Source: Flavobacteriales bacterium
GTDB lineage: Bacteria > Bacteroidota > Bacteroidia > UBA10329
Length of the DNA: 64,000 nt
Assembly: GCA_021741075.1 (NCBI GenBank)
Contig: JAIOYO010000001.1
Span: 1-64,000, forward strand
Reading direction: 5' to 3'
The position numbers were made by a program, and so were the translations under genes. The stretch's first letter is position 1. Each line of letters begins with the position of its first letter. Of the stretch, positions 43,923 to 52,766 are shown piece after piece. The notes below the pieces were generated by a model. The model was not told the DNA's origin, did not search any database, and was given only the letters and a program-made list of their open reading frames with translations.

Positions 43923-45218
43923 TCAATTCTGAGAAGAAATTATGGAATGTCCGATTAATCTATCGTAACGAGATCCCATTTGTCTGTGGTAGGCATAAAA
44001 GGTATATAACTGCCTTGCTTCGAAGAAAGAACCTTCGGTGAGTTCGGTCTGGCCCTCCGTTTCCCCATCCTTCACATACACGTATTGGTAATTGTAATAC
44101 CCTTGCTTAAGATAGGCGGTGCACTCGTAAGTGCCATCGCGATAGCTAAAATCCATCCTATACTTTGGCTGTATCTGCCATTCGGTGAGGCCGCCAAAGA
44201 GGTAAAGACCACCATCCATAACGGGGTCGAGGTACTTCAGTTGGAAATGAACGAGAACGTAATCTGCATCTCTCGTAGGATCATTTCCTTCTCGTACATC
44301 GATACTGAATGCTCCGTTGATGTCGGGTTCGCGCCTGTAGCTGTCTTTGCTTAGTTCTTTGTCGGGGAGAAGAAACATGTGGTTTTTCATAGAGTCTGGG
44401 TCGTACCAGATAGAACTTACATTCTCGGCATGATAGCGCAAACTGCGCGAATCAATCCAACGGTATTCGTTGCTTCCTTCAAAGAGTACCTCGCCCATGT
44501 TGTCGTAAATCAATTTCCCCTCTTTAACGAAAATGGGTTTCAGGTCGGTCTTTATGTTATCCCAGCGGTAGTTCTGTTGGATGTGTATGGCAAGATCACC
44601 GAAGGGGTTGTTGATGTCGTATTGTGGATGGTCAATGACGACTTCTACCTGATGGTGCGTTCGTCTTTTGTTGATAATCATTGGCAGACGGACCTGAGCG
44701 TTGATGTTGACGAGGTTTTCGTAAACCCTAAACCTGCGGGTAATGATGGGTTTTTCGCGGTCAAAATCCTTATATACGAGTAAAACATAATTGCCAGAAA
44801 GCTTTATTTGGAAGTTTTGACTCGGAAAACTAATCGAGTAGTGGATAAAGGGCTGAACGGTATTAAAGGAGAAATCATACTTCATGACATTCTCTTCAAG
44901 GAATCCATCAATGTATTCTGCTGCGGGAATGTCGGTCTTCTCCCAATTTCGGTCGCAGTGAATAATGGTGTAGGTGTAGTCTTGATATTCGGCATCGAGG
45001 TCGTCAAACTGTAACTCAAGAATCTCGCCTCCTCCGAGAGCGATAACGGGGAGGCTTAACGGAACATTCTTGATGTTGAACTCAACGGTTTTGATGCTTT
45101 TCTGGTAAGTCCTATCCTCGTATCGAACAAACGTGTCATCGAAGTAATCGTCTTCTTGTGCAAAGGAGACGAAAGGATTAAGGAGTAAAGGGAAAAGGAA
45201 AATTGTGAGGATGCGCAT
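43923..45218 (-). CDS. Type IX secretion system plug protein (DUF5103)
   Basis: The protein has 431 aa from ATG 45218, with signal peptide MRILTIFLFPLLLNPFVSFAQ. The sequence (VEFNIKNVPLSLPVIALGGGE, YQDYTYTIIHCDRNWEKTDI, LYLFGGLTEWQIQPKYRMDF) is that of the DUF5103 family, now known as the periplasmic Plug that closes the SprA translocon. It supports a functional T9SS, in keeping with the cargo proteins in this window. The frame opens ten codons earlier but that includes the promoter. Confidence 0.88.
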   Translation of the reverse strand: MRILTIFLFPLLLNPFVSFAQEDDYFDDTFVRYEDRTYQKSIKTVEFNIKNVPLSLPVIALGGGEILELQFDDLDAEYQDYTYTIIHCDRNWEKTDIPAAEYIDGFLEENVMKYDFSFNTVQPFIHYSISFPSQNFQIKLSGNYVLLVYKDFDREKPIITRRFRVYENLVNINAQVRLPMIINKRRTHHQVEVVIDHPQYDINNPFGDLAIHIQQNYRWDNIKTDLKPIFVKEGKLIYDNMGEVLFEGSNEYRWIDSRSLRYHAENVSSIWYDPDSMKNHMFLLPDKELSKDSYRREPDINGAFSIDVREGNDPTRDADYVLVHFQLKYLDPVMDGGLYLFGGLTEWQIQPKYRMDFSYRDGTYECTAYLKQGYYNYQYVYVKDGETEGQTELTEGSFFEARQLYTFYAYHRQMGSRYDRLIGHSIISSQN

Positions 45219-45227
45219 ATCTGGTGG

Positions 45228-45235
45228 CAAAGGTA
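45228..45235 (-). promoter_or_regulatory. Candidate -7 box for the T9SS plug gene
   Basis: On the minus strand this reads TACCTTTG, an exact TAnnTTTG match, nine bases before ATG 45218. The 5' leader would be only a few bases. Confidence 0.5.
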
Positions 45236-45385
45236 AGCGTAACTCCATCTTCCAAATTTCATTCCACCTCTTACTGAAATAGGCTAATGGAGCAATTGAA
45301 ATTGGATTTGTTGCTAATTATTATTTAGAACAATTCTAAATTACACACCTGTCGTTATTCATCATATCCACTATTGCCTTTCTGT

Positions 45386-45393
45386 TAAATTTG
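45386..45393 (+). promoter_or_regulatory. Candidate -7 box of the nqr operon
   Basis: TAAATTTG matches TAnnTTTG exactly and is followed by GCCGCG, 34 bp before the nqrA ATG. No clear -33 element was found. Confidence 0.5.
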
Positions 45394-45427
45394 CCGCGAT
45401 TTTAAGGACGAGAAATCCGAACGAAAT

Positions 45428-46789
45428 ATGTCAAAAGACATCAAGATCAAAAGAGGCCTAAACATCCCGTTGAAAGGAGAGGCCGAAAAAGTACTCGGTA
45501 CCGCAGAACGGTCAGACACCTTCGTTGTCAGACCTACCGACTTCAAGAATTTCACTCCGAAACTACTTGTTAAAGAAGGACAGGAGATTCTTGCAGGTGC
45601 ACCGTTGTTCTATAATAAGGAATATCCAGACGTTAAGGTTGGATCTCCAGTAAGCGGGCAAGTAGTTGAGGTAACTCGTGGTCCGAAGCGCAAGATTCTT
45701 GGAATCAAAATTCTTGCTGATAAGGATACGCGTTACGTGGAGGTTACTCCAGTGAACGCAACAACCATGAGCGGTGAAGATGTGAAAAAGCGTCTTCTTG
45801 ACCAATGCCTTTGGGCCTACATCAAGAGACGTCCTTACGGAACCGTTGCCAGACCAACAGATAAGCCATTGGCTATCTACGTTTCTGGCTTCGATTCAGC
45901 TCCTTTAGCTGGTGATTGTGATTACATCCTACATGGCAAGGAAAAAGAATTTCAAGCGGGACTGGATGTGTTGAAGCAATTGACAGACGGAAAAGTCCAT
46001 TTGAATCTACACCGAGAGTTGAATACCGATGCGGTTTTTAAAGATGCTAAAGGTGTTCAAATAAATTGGCTAAATGGACCGCATCCAGCGGGTAATGTTG
46101 GGGTGCAGATTCATCATATTAAACCTCTAAATAAGGGTGAAGTTGTATTCACAGTTGCTGCTCAAGACGTAGCACTTATTGGAAACGCATTTCTTACAGG
46201 AAAATACGATGCATCAAGATTAGTAGCTCTTGGTGGCTCATCGGTGAAGTCGCCTAAGTATTATAGGACTATTCAAGGAGCTTCTATTTCAACGTTGCTT
46301 GCTGGCAATGTGGAAGGAGATAATAACCGAGTCATCAGCGGAAACGTGCTTACAGGCACTAAAGTGGGCACTCATGGTTACCTCGGTTTTTTTAGCAAAG
46401 AAGTGAATGTAATACCTGAAGGAGATCATGCTAAATTTTTCCTTACGGATGGTTGGGCTGGTCCTGGGTTCAATAAGCATTCTGCTTCCAGAAGTTATTT
46501 TTCTTGGCTAATGCCGAATAAAAAATATGACCTTGATACCAATACCAACGGTGAAAAACGTGCATTGGTGGTCACAGGTGAATATGAAAGCGTGTTCCCG
46601 ATGGATATCTACCCGCAGCACTTGGTGAAGGCCATTATGATTGGAGATATTGAATTGATGGAAAACCTTGGCATTTACGAAGTAGATGACGAGGATTTTG
46701 CATTATGTGAGTATGTCTGTACTTCTAAAACGCCCGTACAGCAGGTAGTGAAAGAAGGATTGGCACTCATTGAAAAAGAATGTGGTTAA
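45428..46789 (+). CDS. nqrA: Na+-translocating NADH:quinone reductase subunit A
   Basis: NqrA is a peripheral subunit of the Na+-NQR complex that holds a quinone site. This 453-aa protein opens with IKRGLNIPLKGEAE and has the characteristic RPTDFKNFTPKLLVKEG, PLFYNKEYPDVKVGSPVSGQVVEV and KVGTHGYLGFFSKEVNVIPEG blocks. It is the first gene of the complete A-F operon; 13 bp separate it from nqrB. Confidence 0.96.
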   Translation: MSKDIKIKRGLNIPLKGEAEKVLGTAERSDTFVVRPTDFKNFTPKLLVKEGQEILAGAPLFYNKEYPDVKVGSPVSGQVVEVTRGPKRKILGIKILADKDTRYVEVTPVNATTMSGEDVKKRLLDQCLWAYIKRRPYGTVARPTDKPLAIYVSGFDSAPLAGDCDYILHGKEKEFQAGLDVLKQLTDGKVHLNLHRELNTDAVFKDAKGVQINWLNGPHPAGNVGVQIHHIKPLNKGEVVFTVAAQDVALIGNAFLTGKYDASRLVALGGSSVKSPKYYRTIQGASISTLLAGNVEGDNNRVISGNVLTGTKVGTHGYLGFFSKEVNVIPEGDHAKFFLTDGWAGPGFNKHSASRSYFSWLMPNKKYDLDTNTNGEKRALVVTGEYESVFPMDIYPQHLVKAIMIGDIELMENLGIYEVDDEDFALCEYVCTSKTPVQQVVKEGLALIEKECG

Positions 46790-46802
46790 ACGATAAGGCA
46801 CG

Positions 46803-47981
46803 ATGAAGTTTTTGCACACAGCCTTCAAAAACATTAAAGCCCCCTTCGAGAAAGGTGGCAAGTTGGAGAAGTACAATAAAGCGCTTACTGCGATTGATGC
46901 GTTTGAAACGTTGATGTTCACACCTGAGGAGGTTACTCATTCAGGTGCACACATCCGTGACGGCATCGATTTGAAGCGTACTATGTCAACAGTAATTTTG
47001 GCCATGGTGCCATGTCTGTTGTTCGGAATGTACAATGCAGGTTATCAGCACTTTCTGCAATTAGGAGTTGAGGCTTCGTTTTGGGAAATGTTCCAAATTG
47101 GCTTGGTTAAAGTTCTGCCATTGGTGGTTGTTTCCTATGGTGTTGGACTAGGAATTGAGTTCGCATTTGCCATGTACAAAGGACATTCGGTAGAAGAAGG
47201 ATATCTAGTAACGGGGATGCTTATCCCTCTTATCGTGCCTGTTGATATTCCTTTGTGGATGTTGGCGGTAGCCGTTGCTTTTGCCGTTGTGTTCGGCAAA
47301 GAAGTATTTGGTGGAACGGGAATGAATATTTTGAATGTTGCTTTAACAGCAAGAGCATTTCTCTTCTTCGCCTATCCAACTTTCATGTCTGGGGATAAGA
47401 TTTGGGTGCACGAAGGAATGACCAACGATGCTATTTCAGGTGCGACAATACTGGGAGACCTTGCCGCTATGAAAGGAGGTCTAGAGCAATTGAGTTTTAC
47501 TGCGCAGGATATGTTCATCGGATTGATTCCAGGGTCAGTAGGTGAGACATCCACCTTGGCTATTCTTATAGGTGCGGTCATTCTGCTTCTAACCGGAATC
47601 GGAAGTTGGAGAATTATGCTTTCAGCCGTATTGGGTGGAGCAACAATGGGATTGATTTTTAATGCATTCGGTTCAAACGGATTGATGCAACTTCCGTTTT
47701 GGCAACACATGATTGTAGGTGGTTTTGCATTCGGAGTTGTGTTTATGGCAACTGATCCAGTTACAGCAGCGCAGACTAATAAAGGAAAATGGATTTATGG
47801 GTTTCTGATTGGCTTTATGGCCATTATGATTAGGGTATTCAATCCAGCGTATCCTGAAGGAATTATGTTGGCGATACTCTTCATGAACGTGATGGCACCG
47901 CTCATCGATCATTATGTGGTTGAAGGCAACATCAAAAAAAGACTGAAACGCGCTACTGTAAAAACAGCGGTTGCTAAATAA
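46803..47981 (+). CDS. nqrB: Na+-translocating NADH:quinone reductase subunit B
   Basis: NqrB is the main Na+ channel subunit, with about ten membrane segments. This 392-aa protein has the FMN attachment motif DAISGATILG near residue 211, where ApbE links FMN to the Thr. Other blocks are HSGAHIRDGIDLKRTM, FGGTGMNILNVALTARAFLFF and FMATDPVTAAQTNKGKW. An apbE gene is encoded 6.6 kb downstream. Confidence 0.96.
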   Translation: MKFLHTAFKNIKAPFEKGGKLEKYNKALTAIDAFETLMFTPEEVTHSGAHIRDGIDLKRTMSTVILAMVPCLLFGMYNAGYQHFLQLGVEASFWEMFQIGLVKVLPLVVVSYGVGLGIEFAFAMYKGHSVEEGYLVTGMLIPLIVPVDIPLWMLAVAVAFAVVFGKEVFGGTGMNILNVALTARAFLFFAYPTFMSGDKIWVHEGMTNDAISGATILGDLAAMKGGLEQLSFTAQDMFIGLIPGSVGETSTLAILIGAVILLLTGIGSWRIMLSAVLGGATMGLIFNAFGSNGLMQLPFWQHMIVGGFAFGVVFMATDPVTAAQTNKGKWIYGFLIGFMAIMIRVFNPAYPEGIMLAILFMNVMAPLIDHYVVEGNIKKRLKRATVKTAVAK

Positions 47982-48086
47982 AATTAGGATTTAGAAAGTA
48001 AGAATATCCAAGCGTATTCAAATTAAAACACTAATGTCAAGCACCTCAATGCATAATTCATCATTTTTAATTCTTAATTAAAAACA
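47982..48086. other. AT-rich spacer between nqrB and nqrC
   Basis: This 105-bp spacer is the longest within the operon. It holds TAATTCTTAATT (48068-48079), the reverse complement of the motif at 39726-39737. No terminator is visible, so the operon probably reads through. Confidence 0.5.
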
Positions 48087-48974
48087 ATGGCGGTTGATGT
48101 AAATAGCAATAAGTACACATTCATCTTCGCAACGGTGATGGTAATAGTGGTGGCAACTCTTTTGGCGCTTGCTTCTGAAAGCCTAAAACCAATGCAAAAT
48201 CAGAATGTGGCAAATGAAAAGCGCCAGAACATACTAAGCAGTATTGGACTCAGTGTTGCCGCTGCGGATGCGGAAGCAGCCTATACCGAGAATTTGGTTG
48301 AAGCATTGGTGCTTGATGCCAATGGTCAGGTAGTTGAAAATCCTGCAGTGGAAGCGTTTAACATAGACGTGTTGAAAGATTACAAAGCAGGACTTTCAAA
48401 CATCTATAAAGCGAATGCAGGAGATATGGAAGCGATGAAAACAGCTCTACTCGCTTGGGGAAAAGGTGGTGTAAACTATCCTATGTTCATTCTAAAAAAG
48501 GATGGAGAAAACGTGTATGTGGTACCAATGGTTGGAACAGGACTTTGGGGGCCAATTTGGGGATATGTAACCGTTGCAGGTGATGGAAAAACCGTTGTTG
48601 GTGCTGTGTTCGATCATAAGTCAGAAACACCGGGTTTAGGAGCCGAGATTAATCAGCCATCATTTCAAAAACCTTTTGAAGGAAAAACCATTTTTGATGA
48701 AAGCGGTGCATTCACTGGCATCAAAGTAATGAAAGGTGGGGCGAAAGGTTCTGAGCATGGCGTGGATGCCATTTCTGGAGGAACCATTACGAGTAACGGT
48801 GTAACAGAAATGATCGTTCGCACTTTGAAGATTTATGAGCCTTACTTCTTGAAACTCCAAGAAGGAAATCGTACCGAAGATGTGATTGCATTGCATCTTG
48901 ATTCGGTTGCCGTGGCCTTGGATTCATTGAACCTTGAAGAAGTTGTTGATAGCGTAGCGCTATCTGCTGAATAA
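48087..48974 (+). CDS. nqrC: Na+-translocating NADH:quinone reductase subunit C
   Basis: NqrC has one N-terminal membrane helix (FIFATVMVIVVATLLALA) and a periplasmic FMN domain. The covalent FMN site is the Thr in DAISGGTITSNGVTEM. It is 295 aa long, about 40 residues more than usual. The extra C-terminus (EDVIALHLDSVAVALDSLNLEE ... DSVALSAE) has repeated DSVA/DSL units and a low-complexity acidic character. It follows nqrB after 105 bp. Confidence 0.95.
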   Translation: MAVDVNSNKYTFIFATVMVIVVATLLALASESLKPMQNQNVANEKRQNILSSIGLSVAAADAEAAYTENLVEALVLDANGQVVENPAVEAFNIDVLKDYKAGLSNIYKANAGDMEAMKTALLAWGKGGVNYPMFILKKDGENVYVVPMVGTGLWGPIWGYVTVAGDGKTVVGAVFDHKSETPGLGAEINQPSFQKPFEGKTIFDESGAFTGIKVMKGGAKGSEHGVDAISGGTITSNGVTEMIVRTLKIYEPYFLKLQEGNRTEDVIALHLDSVAVALDSLNLEEVVDSVALSAE

Positions 48975-49001
48975 TCTGTGATAAACGAATAAACACTTAG
49001 C

Positions 49002-49718
49002 ATGAGTGCAGTAGCAGCAGAAAAAGTGAAGGAGCCTAAAGAGCCGTTGTTCTCAAAAAAGAACAAAGCATTAATCTCCAATCCTCTTGATGATGATAAT
49101 CCAATTACAGTTCAGGTTCTTGGAATCTGTTCGGCTTTGGCCATTACCGTTCAAGTAAAGCAAGCATTTGTTATGACACTTTCGGTGATGTTCGTAACGG
49201 CAGCAGGAAACGTAATCGTCTCTCTGATGCGTAATTATATTCCGAACCGAATTCGAATCATCGTTCAACTGGTAATTGTTGCCGCGTTGGTTATTTTGGT
49301 TGACCAAGTGTTGAAAGCTTATGTATATGATGTAAGCAAGGCACTTTCTGTTTTTGTTGGTCTAATCATCACTAACTGTATTATCATGGGGCGTTTGGAA
49401 GCGTTTGCTCTAGCAAACAAGCCCTGGCCAGCATTCTTAGACGGAATAGGAAATGGATTGGGTTATGGAATGATTCTCATTCTTGTGTCGGTTTTTAGAG
49501 AAATTTTAGGATCAGGGAAAATTTGGGGAATCAATCTTTTTGGAAATAAAGTAGGTGCTTTGCTCAGTGACGGATCACTTGCAACAGAGGCCACAGGTTT
49601 GTACGCATTAGGATATGTTGATAACGGCTTGATGATTTTGCCTCCTATGGCACTAATTACAGTAGGAGCTATTATTTGGGTACAACGAGCACGAAACACC
49701 AAACTGATTGAAGCCTAA
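49002..49718 (+). CDS. nqrD: Na+-translocating NADH:quinone reductase subunit D
   Basis: NqrD is a six-helix membrane subunit that, with NqrE, binds an intramembrane 2Fe-2S centre. This 238-aa protein has the conserved start of the family (NPITVQVLGICSALAITVQV, containing the Cys ligand) and IITNCIIMGRLEAFA (second Cys). A 25-aa N-terminal extension precedes the core. It lies 27 bp after nqrC. Confidence 0.95.
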   Translation: MSAVAAEKVKEPKEPLFSKKNKALISNPLDDDNPITVQVLGICSALAITVQVKQAFVMTLSVMFVTAAGNVIVSLMRNYIPNRIRIIVQLVIVAALVILVDQVLKAYVYDVSKALSVFVGLIITNCIIMGRLEAFALANKPWPAFLDGIGNGLGYGMILILVSVFREILGSGKIWGINLFGNKVGALLSDGSLATEATGLYALGYVDNGLMILPPMALITVGAIIWVQRARNTKLIEA

Positions 49719-49755
49719 CAACAGCAACTGGTAATTAATAACTAGCAGCTTAACA

Positions 49756-50370
49756 ATGGAATACGTAAACATTTTTGTAAAAGCCATTTTCATCGAGAAC
49801 ATGATTTTCGCCTACTTCCTAGGTATGTGTTCTTATTTGGCTGTAAGTAAAACCGTTAAGACTGGCGTTGGTCTAGGAGCTGCGGTCATTTTCGTTCTCG
49901 GAATTACTGTTCCTGTGAATTACCTGATGGAGAATTACGTGCTTAAAGAAGGAGCACTATCTTGGTTAAGCCCACAATTTGCAACTATGGATTTAAGCTT
50001 CTTAAGCTTTATCATGTTTATAGCCATCATTGCTGCTTTGGTTCAGTTGGTTGAGATGGCAGTTGAAAAATTTGCACCAGCCTTGTATGCATCACTTGGA
50101 ATTTTCTTGCCTTTGATTGCCGTAAACTGTTCCATTTTAGGAGGCGCACTTTTCATGCAGGAACGTCAATATGCAACAGTAGGCGAGGCAACCGTGTTTG
50201 GACTAGGTTCTGGTGTTGGTTGGTTTTTGGCCATTGTTGCCATTGCTGCCATCCGCGAAAAAATCCGCTATTCAAGCGTTCCTAAACCATTGAGAGGTTT
50301 GGGAATTACATTCATTATCACAGGGTTAATGGGCATCGCGTTCATGAGCTTCATGGGTATCGAACTTTAA
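49756..50370 (+). CDS. nqrE: Na+-translocating NADH:quinone reductase subunit E
   Basis: NqrE pairs with NqrD around the membrane 2Fe-2S. This 204-aa protein has [21 protein letters not shown] and [17 protein letters not shown], each with a cluster Cys, and six membrane segments. It sits 37 bp after nqrD and 20 bp before nqrF. Confidence 0.96.
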   Translation: MEYVNIFVKAIFIENMIFAYFLGMCSYLAVSKTVKTGVGLGAAVIFVLGITVPVNYLMENYVLKEGALSWLSPQFATMDLSFLSFIMFIAIIAALVQLVEMAVEKFAPALYASLGIFLPLIAVNCSILGGALFMQERQYATVGEATVFGLGSGVGWFLAIVAIAAIREKIRYSSVPKPLRGLGITFIITGLMGIAFMSFMGIEL

Positions 50371-50390
50371 AGAAGTAAACAGCTAACGAA

Positions 50391-51707
50391 ATGGTTCTTC
50401 TAAGCACATCCACAGTTATTGTTGTCAGTGTAGTTGTCTTCCTGATAGTGATTTTTCTATTGGTTTCGCTTTTGCTTTTTGCAAAGGCCAAATTGGCTCC
50501 TTCCGGACCAGTTATGTTGACCATTAACGGAGAAAAACCAATGGAAGTTGAATCAGGAGGCACAATCCTCGGAACCCTTGGCAGCAACAAAATATTTTTG
50601 CCATCTGCTTGTGGTGGAGGTGGTACTTGTGCTATGTGTAAGTGTCAAGTTTTTGAAGGTGGAGGAGAAATTCTACCTACCGAAGCACCTTATTTTTCAA
50701 GAAAGGAAATTGCTGATAACTGGAGATTAGGTTGTCAAGTGAAAATTAAGCAGGATATGAAGATTGGTATTCCTGAAGAAATTTTCGGAATTAAGGAATT
50801 TGAAGCAACGGTTGTCTCCAACTACAACGTGGCTACATACATTAAGGAATTCGTTGTTGAAATTCCTGGTGATATGCACTACGAAGCTGGTGGTTATATC
50901 CAAATCAAAATTCCGGCAGGTGTAGTTAAGTTCTCTGATATGGACATTTCAGCACATCCAAAAGATCACCCAGGAGAACCAAATAAGTTTGAGTCTGATT
51001 GGAGTGAAGGACCATTCGCCATGCGCGGATTGGTAATGAAGAATGATGAAGAAGTAATTCGTGCTTATTCGATGGCTTCGTACCCGGCAGAAGGACGAAA
51101 CATCATGTTGAATGTTCGTGTTGCTGCTCCGCCATTTGATAGGGCGAATAACAAGTGGGCAGACATTAACCCTGGTATTGCATCTTCTTACATATTCAAT
51201 TTGAAGCCAGGTGATAAAGCGGTTATTTCTGGTCCTTATGGTGAGTTCTTCATTAAAGAAACCGATGCCGAAATGCTCTATATAGGAGGTGGGGCAGGTA
51301 TGGCGCCAATGCGGTCACACATTTACCATCTTTTCCGTACTCTAGAAACTGGTCGTAAAGTTTCTTACTGGTATGGAGGCCGTTCAAGAGCTGAGTTATT
51401 CTATATCCATTATTTCAGAGATATCGAAGCGAATTTCCCGAATTTTAAATTCTATATGGTTCTCTCTGACGCGAAGCCAGAAGACAATTGGGTTACCAAG
51501 AAAGACATCAATGACCCGGAAGGAGACGGATTTGTTGGATTTGTACACAATCAAGTAATTGAGCAGTATTTGAGTAAACACGATTCTCCAGAAGACATTG
51601 AATTCTACTTCTGTGGACCTCCAATGATGAATCAGGCTGTACTGAAAATGTGCGATGATTGGGGTGTACCACCAGAAAACGTATCGTTCGATGACTTCGG
51701 TGGTTAA
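50391..51707 (+). CDS. nqrF: Na+-translocating NADH:quinone reductase subunit F
   Basis: NqrF is the NADH-oxidising entry subunit. This 438-aa protein has one N-terminal helix (VIVVSVVVFLIVIFLLVSLLLF), a 2Fe-2S ferredoxin domain (SACGGGGTCAMCKCQVFEGG plus a distal Cys in WRLGCQVKI), FAD binding (RAYSMASYP) and NAD binding (GGGAGMAPMRSHI, YFCGPPMMNQAV). It ends the operon, which is closed by a terminator. Confidence 0.97.
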   Translation: MVLLSTSTVIVVSVVVFLIVIFLLVSLLLFAKAKLAPSGPVMLTINGEKPMEVESGGTILGTLGSNKIFLPSACGGGGTCAMCKCQVFEGGGEILPTEAPYFSRKEIADNWRLGCQVKIKQDMKIGIPEEIFGIKEFEATVVSNYNVATYIKEFVVEIPGDMHYEAGGYIQIKIPAGVVKFSDMDISAHPKDHPGEPNKFESDWSEGPFAMRGLVMKNDEEVIRAYSMASYPAEGRNIMLNVRVAAPPFDRANNKWADINPGIASSYIFNLKPGDKAVISGPYGEFFIKETDAEMLYIGGGAGMAPMRSHIYHLFRTLETGRKVSYWYGGRSRAELFYIHYFRDIEANFPNFKFYMVLSDAKPEDNWVTKKDINDPEGDGFVGFVHNQVIEQYLSKHDSPEDIEFYFCGPPMMNQAVLKMCDDWGVPPENVSFDDFGG

Positions 51708-51723
51708 TCTTAAAAACTAAATT

Positions 51724-51759
51724 AAAAAAGCCTTGATATGAAAGTATCGAGGCTTTTTT
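51724..51759 (+). terminator. Terminator of the nqr operon
   Basis: AAAAAAGCCTTGATA (51724-51738) pairs with TATCGAGGCTTTTTT (51745-51759) across 15 bp with one G-T pair. The T run belongs to the stem's right arm. It lies 17 bp past the nqrF stop. Confidence 0.88.
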
Positions 51760-51803
51760 GGATTTGGGGAACAAGTTATCGTTTGTTTGAATAGATTTGA
51801 GTT

Positions 51804-52328
51804 ATGACTAAATCGCTACCAATAATATTTATATTTCTGTTGGGAACGTCCTTTCTAGGTCTAGCTCAGGAATCGAAACTTCTCAAATCAGAGGAAAATA
51901 ATTCTATGTTTCCAACTGATACGCTCATAGGTTTTGCCAAGTCACTTCTCGGAGTTCCTTATCGATATGGAGGAATAACTCCAGAGGGATTTGATTGTAG
52001 TGGGTTTGTCAATTATGTTTACTCTAGTTTTGGGTTGTCTTTACCACGTTCTTCATCCGAAATGGGTGATTACGGAACAGAAATTCCGTTAGACAGTTGT
52101 AAGAAAGGGGATATTATTCTCTTTGCTGGCTCTAATTCGCAAAAACGCCCCATAGGTCATGCTGGAATCGTTATCAGTGAGGTCGATGAACCAGTTAAAT
52201 TTATTCACAGCGCAACAAGTAACAAGCGTGGTATAGTAATCACGGCTTTTGATGCTTTCGACTATTACAAGAGTCGATTTGTAAAGGTTATTCGGGTTTT
52301 GAACCCGTTGGATGATAGTTCAAAATAG
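51804..52328 (+). CDS. NlpC/P60 (C40) cell-wall peptidase
   Basis: This 174-aa exported protein has signal peptide MTKSLPIIFIFLLGTSFLGLAQ. The NlpC/P60 triad is clear: Cys in GFDCSGFVNYVY, His in IGHAGIVISE, and the third polar residue His in FIHSATSNKRG. Family members cut stem peptides in peptidoglycan. There is no SH3-like targeting domain. It follows the nqr terminator. Confidence 0.92.
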   Translation: MTKSLPIIFIFLLGTSFLGLAQESKLLKSEENNSMFPTDTLIGFAKSLLGVPYRYGGITPEGFDCSGFVNYVYSSFGLSLPRSSSEMGDYGTEIPLDSCKKGDIILFAGSNSQKRPIGHAGIVISEVDEPVKFIHSATSNKRGIVITAFDAFDYYKSRFVKVIRVLNPLDDSSK

Positions 52329-52387
52329 CCCAAAAAAAATATTTTCATTCCAGTGATAAAATATGTGAAAGAGATCAATTCTCGATA

Positions 52388-52395
52388 TAATTTTG
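52388..52395 (+). promoter_or_regulatory. Candidate -7 box for the small lipoprotein
   Basis: TAATTTTG matches TAnnTTTG exactly, 28 bp before ATG 52424. Confidence 0.5.
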
Positions 52396-52423
52396 CACTC
52401 GAATTTTATACTCATAAACGAAA

Positions 52424-52618
52424 ATGAAAAAATCAATTTTGCTTGTAGTTGCTGTGGTAGCTATTAGCTTGGTAGCTTGCACAAACGGAGCTACCGATGC
52501 GACTTCTGATGTTGACTCAACTACAGTAGCGCCAGTTGAAACCATTGTAACGGAAGTCGTGGAAACGGCTGTCGTTGATACCACAGCAGTGGATTCCGCT
52601 GCAGTAGTAGCGCACTAA
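52424..52618 (+). CDS. Small Val/Thr/Asp-rich lipoprotein (64 aa)
   Basis: The peptide has signal sequence MKKSILLVVAVVAISLVAC with lipobox LVAC. The mature part of about 45 residues is low complexity, mostly Thr, Val, Ala and Asp (for example STTVAPVETIVTEVVETAVV). It has its own promoter box and a strong terminator, so it is a well-defined monocistronic gene. Such tiny lipoproteins may be abundant envelope proteins. No function is known. Confidence 0.75.
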   Translation: MKKSILLVVAVVAISLVACTNGATDATSDVDSTTVAPVETIVTEVVETAVVDTTAVDSAAVVAH

Positions 52619-52640
52619 GATTGGTCTAAACAAAACAATG

Positions 52641-52673
52641 AAGCCCCTCGATACTTTGTATCGAGGGGCTTTC
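52641..52673 (+). terminator. Rho-independent terminator
   Basis: AAGCCCCTCGATA (52641-52653) and TATCGAGGGGCTT (52659-52671) form a perfect 13-bp stem with a 5-base loop. The T tail is short (TT then CTGTTT). Confidence 0.85.
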
Positions 52674-52766
52674 TGTTTCTTGTGTTATAAGTTTCACGTA
52701 ACCATGAATAGTTGTCATACGTAAGACGTACGTTTGAAACAATTTTCTTTACCAATCAATTCAAAA

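Noticed and set aside
52375..52584. Thr/Ser/Val-rich antisense frame across the 64-aa lipoprotein
   Set aside because: The sense frame has a proper signal peptide, promoter and terminator; the antisense frame mirrors its low complexity.
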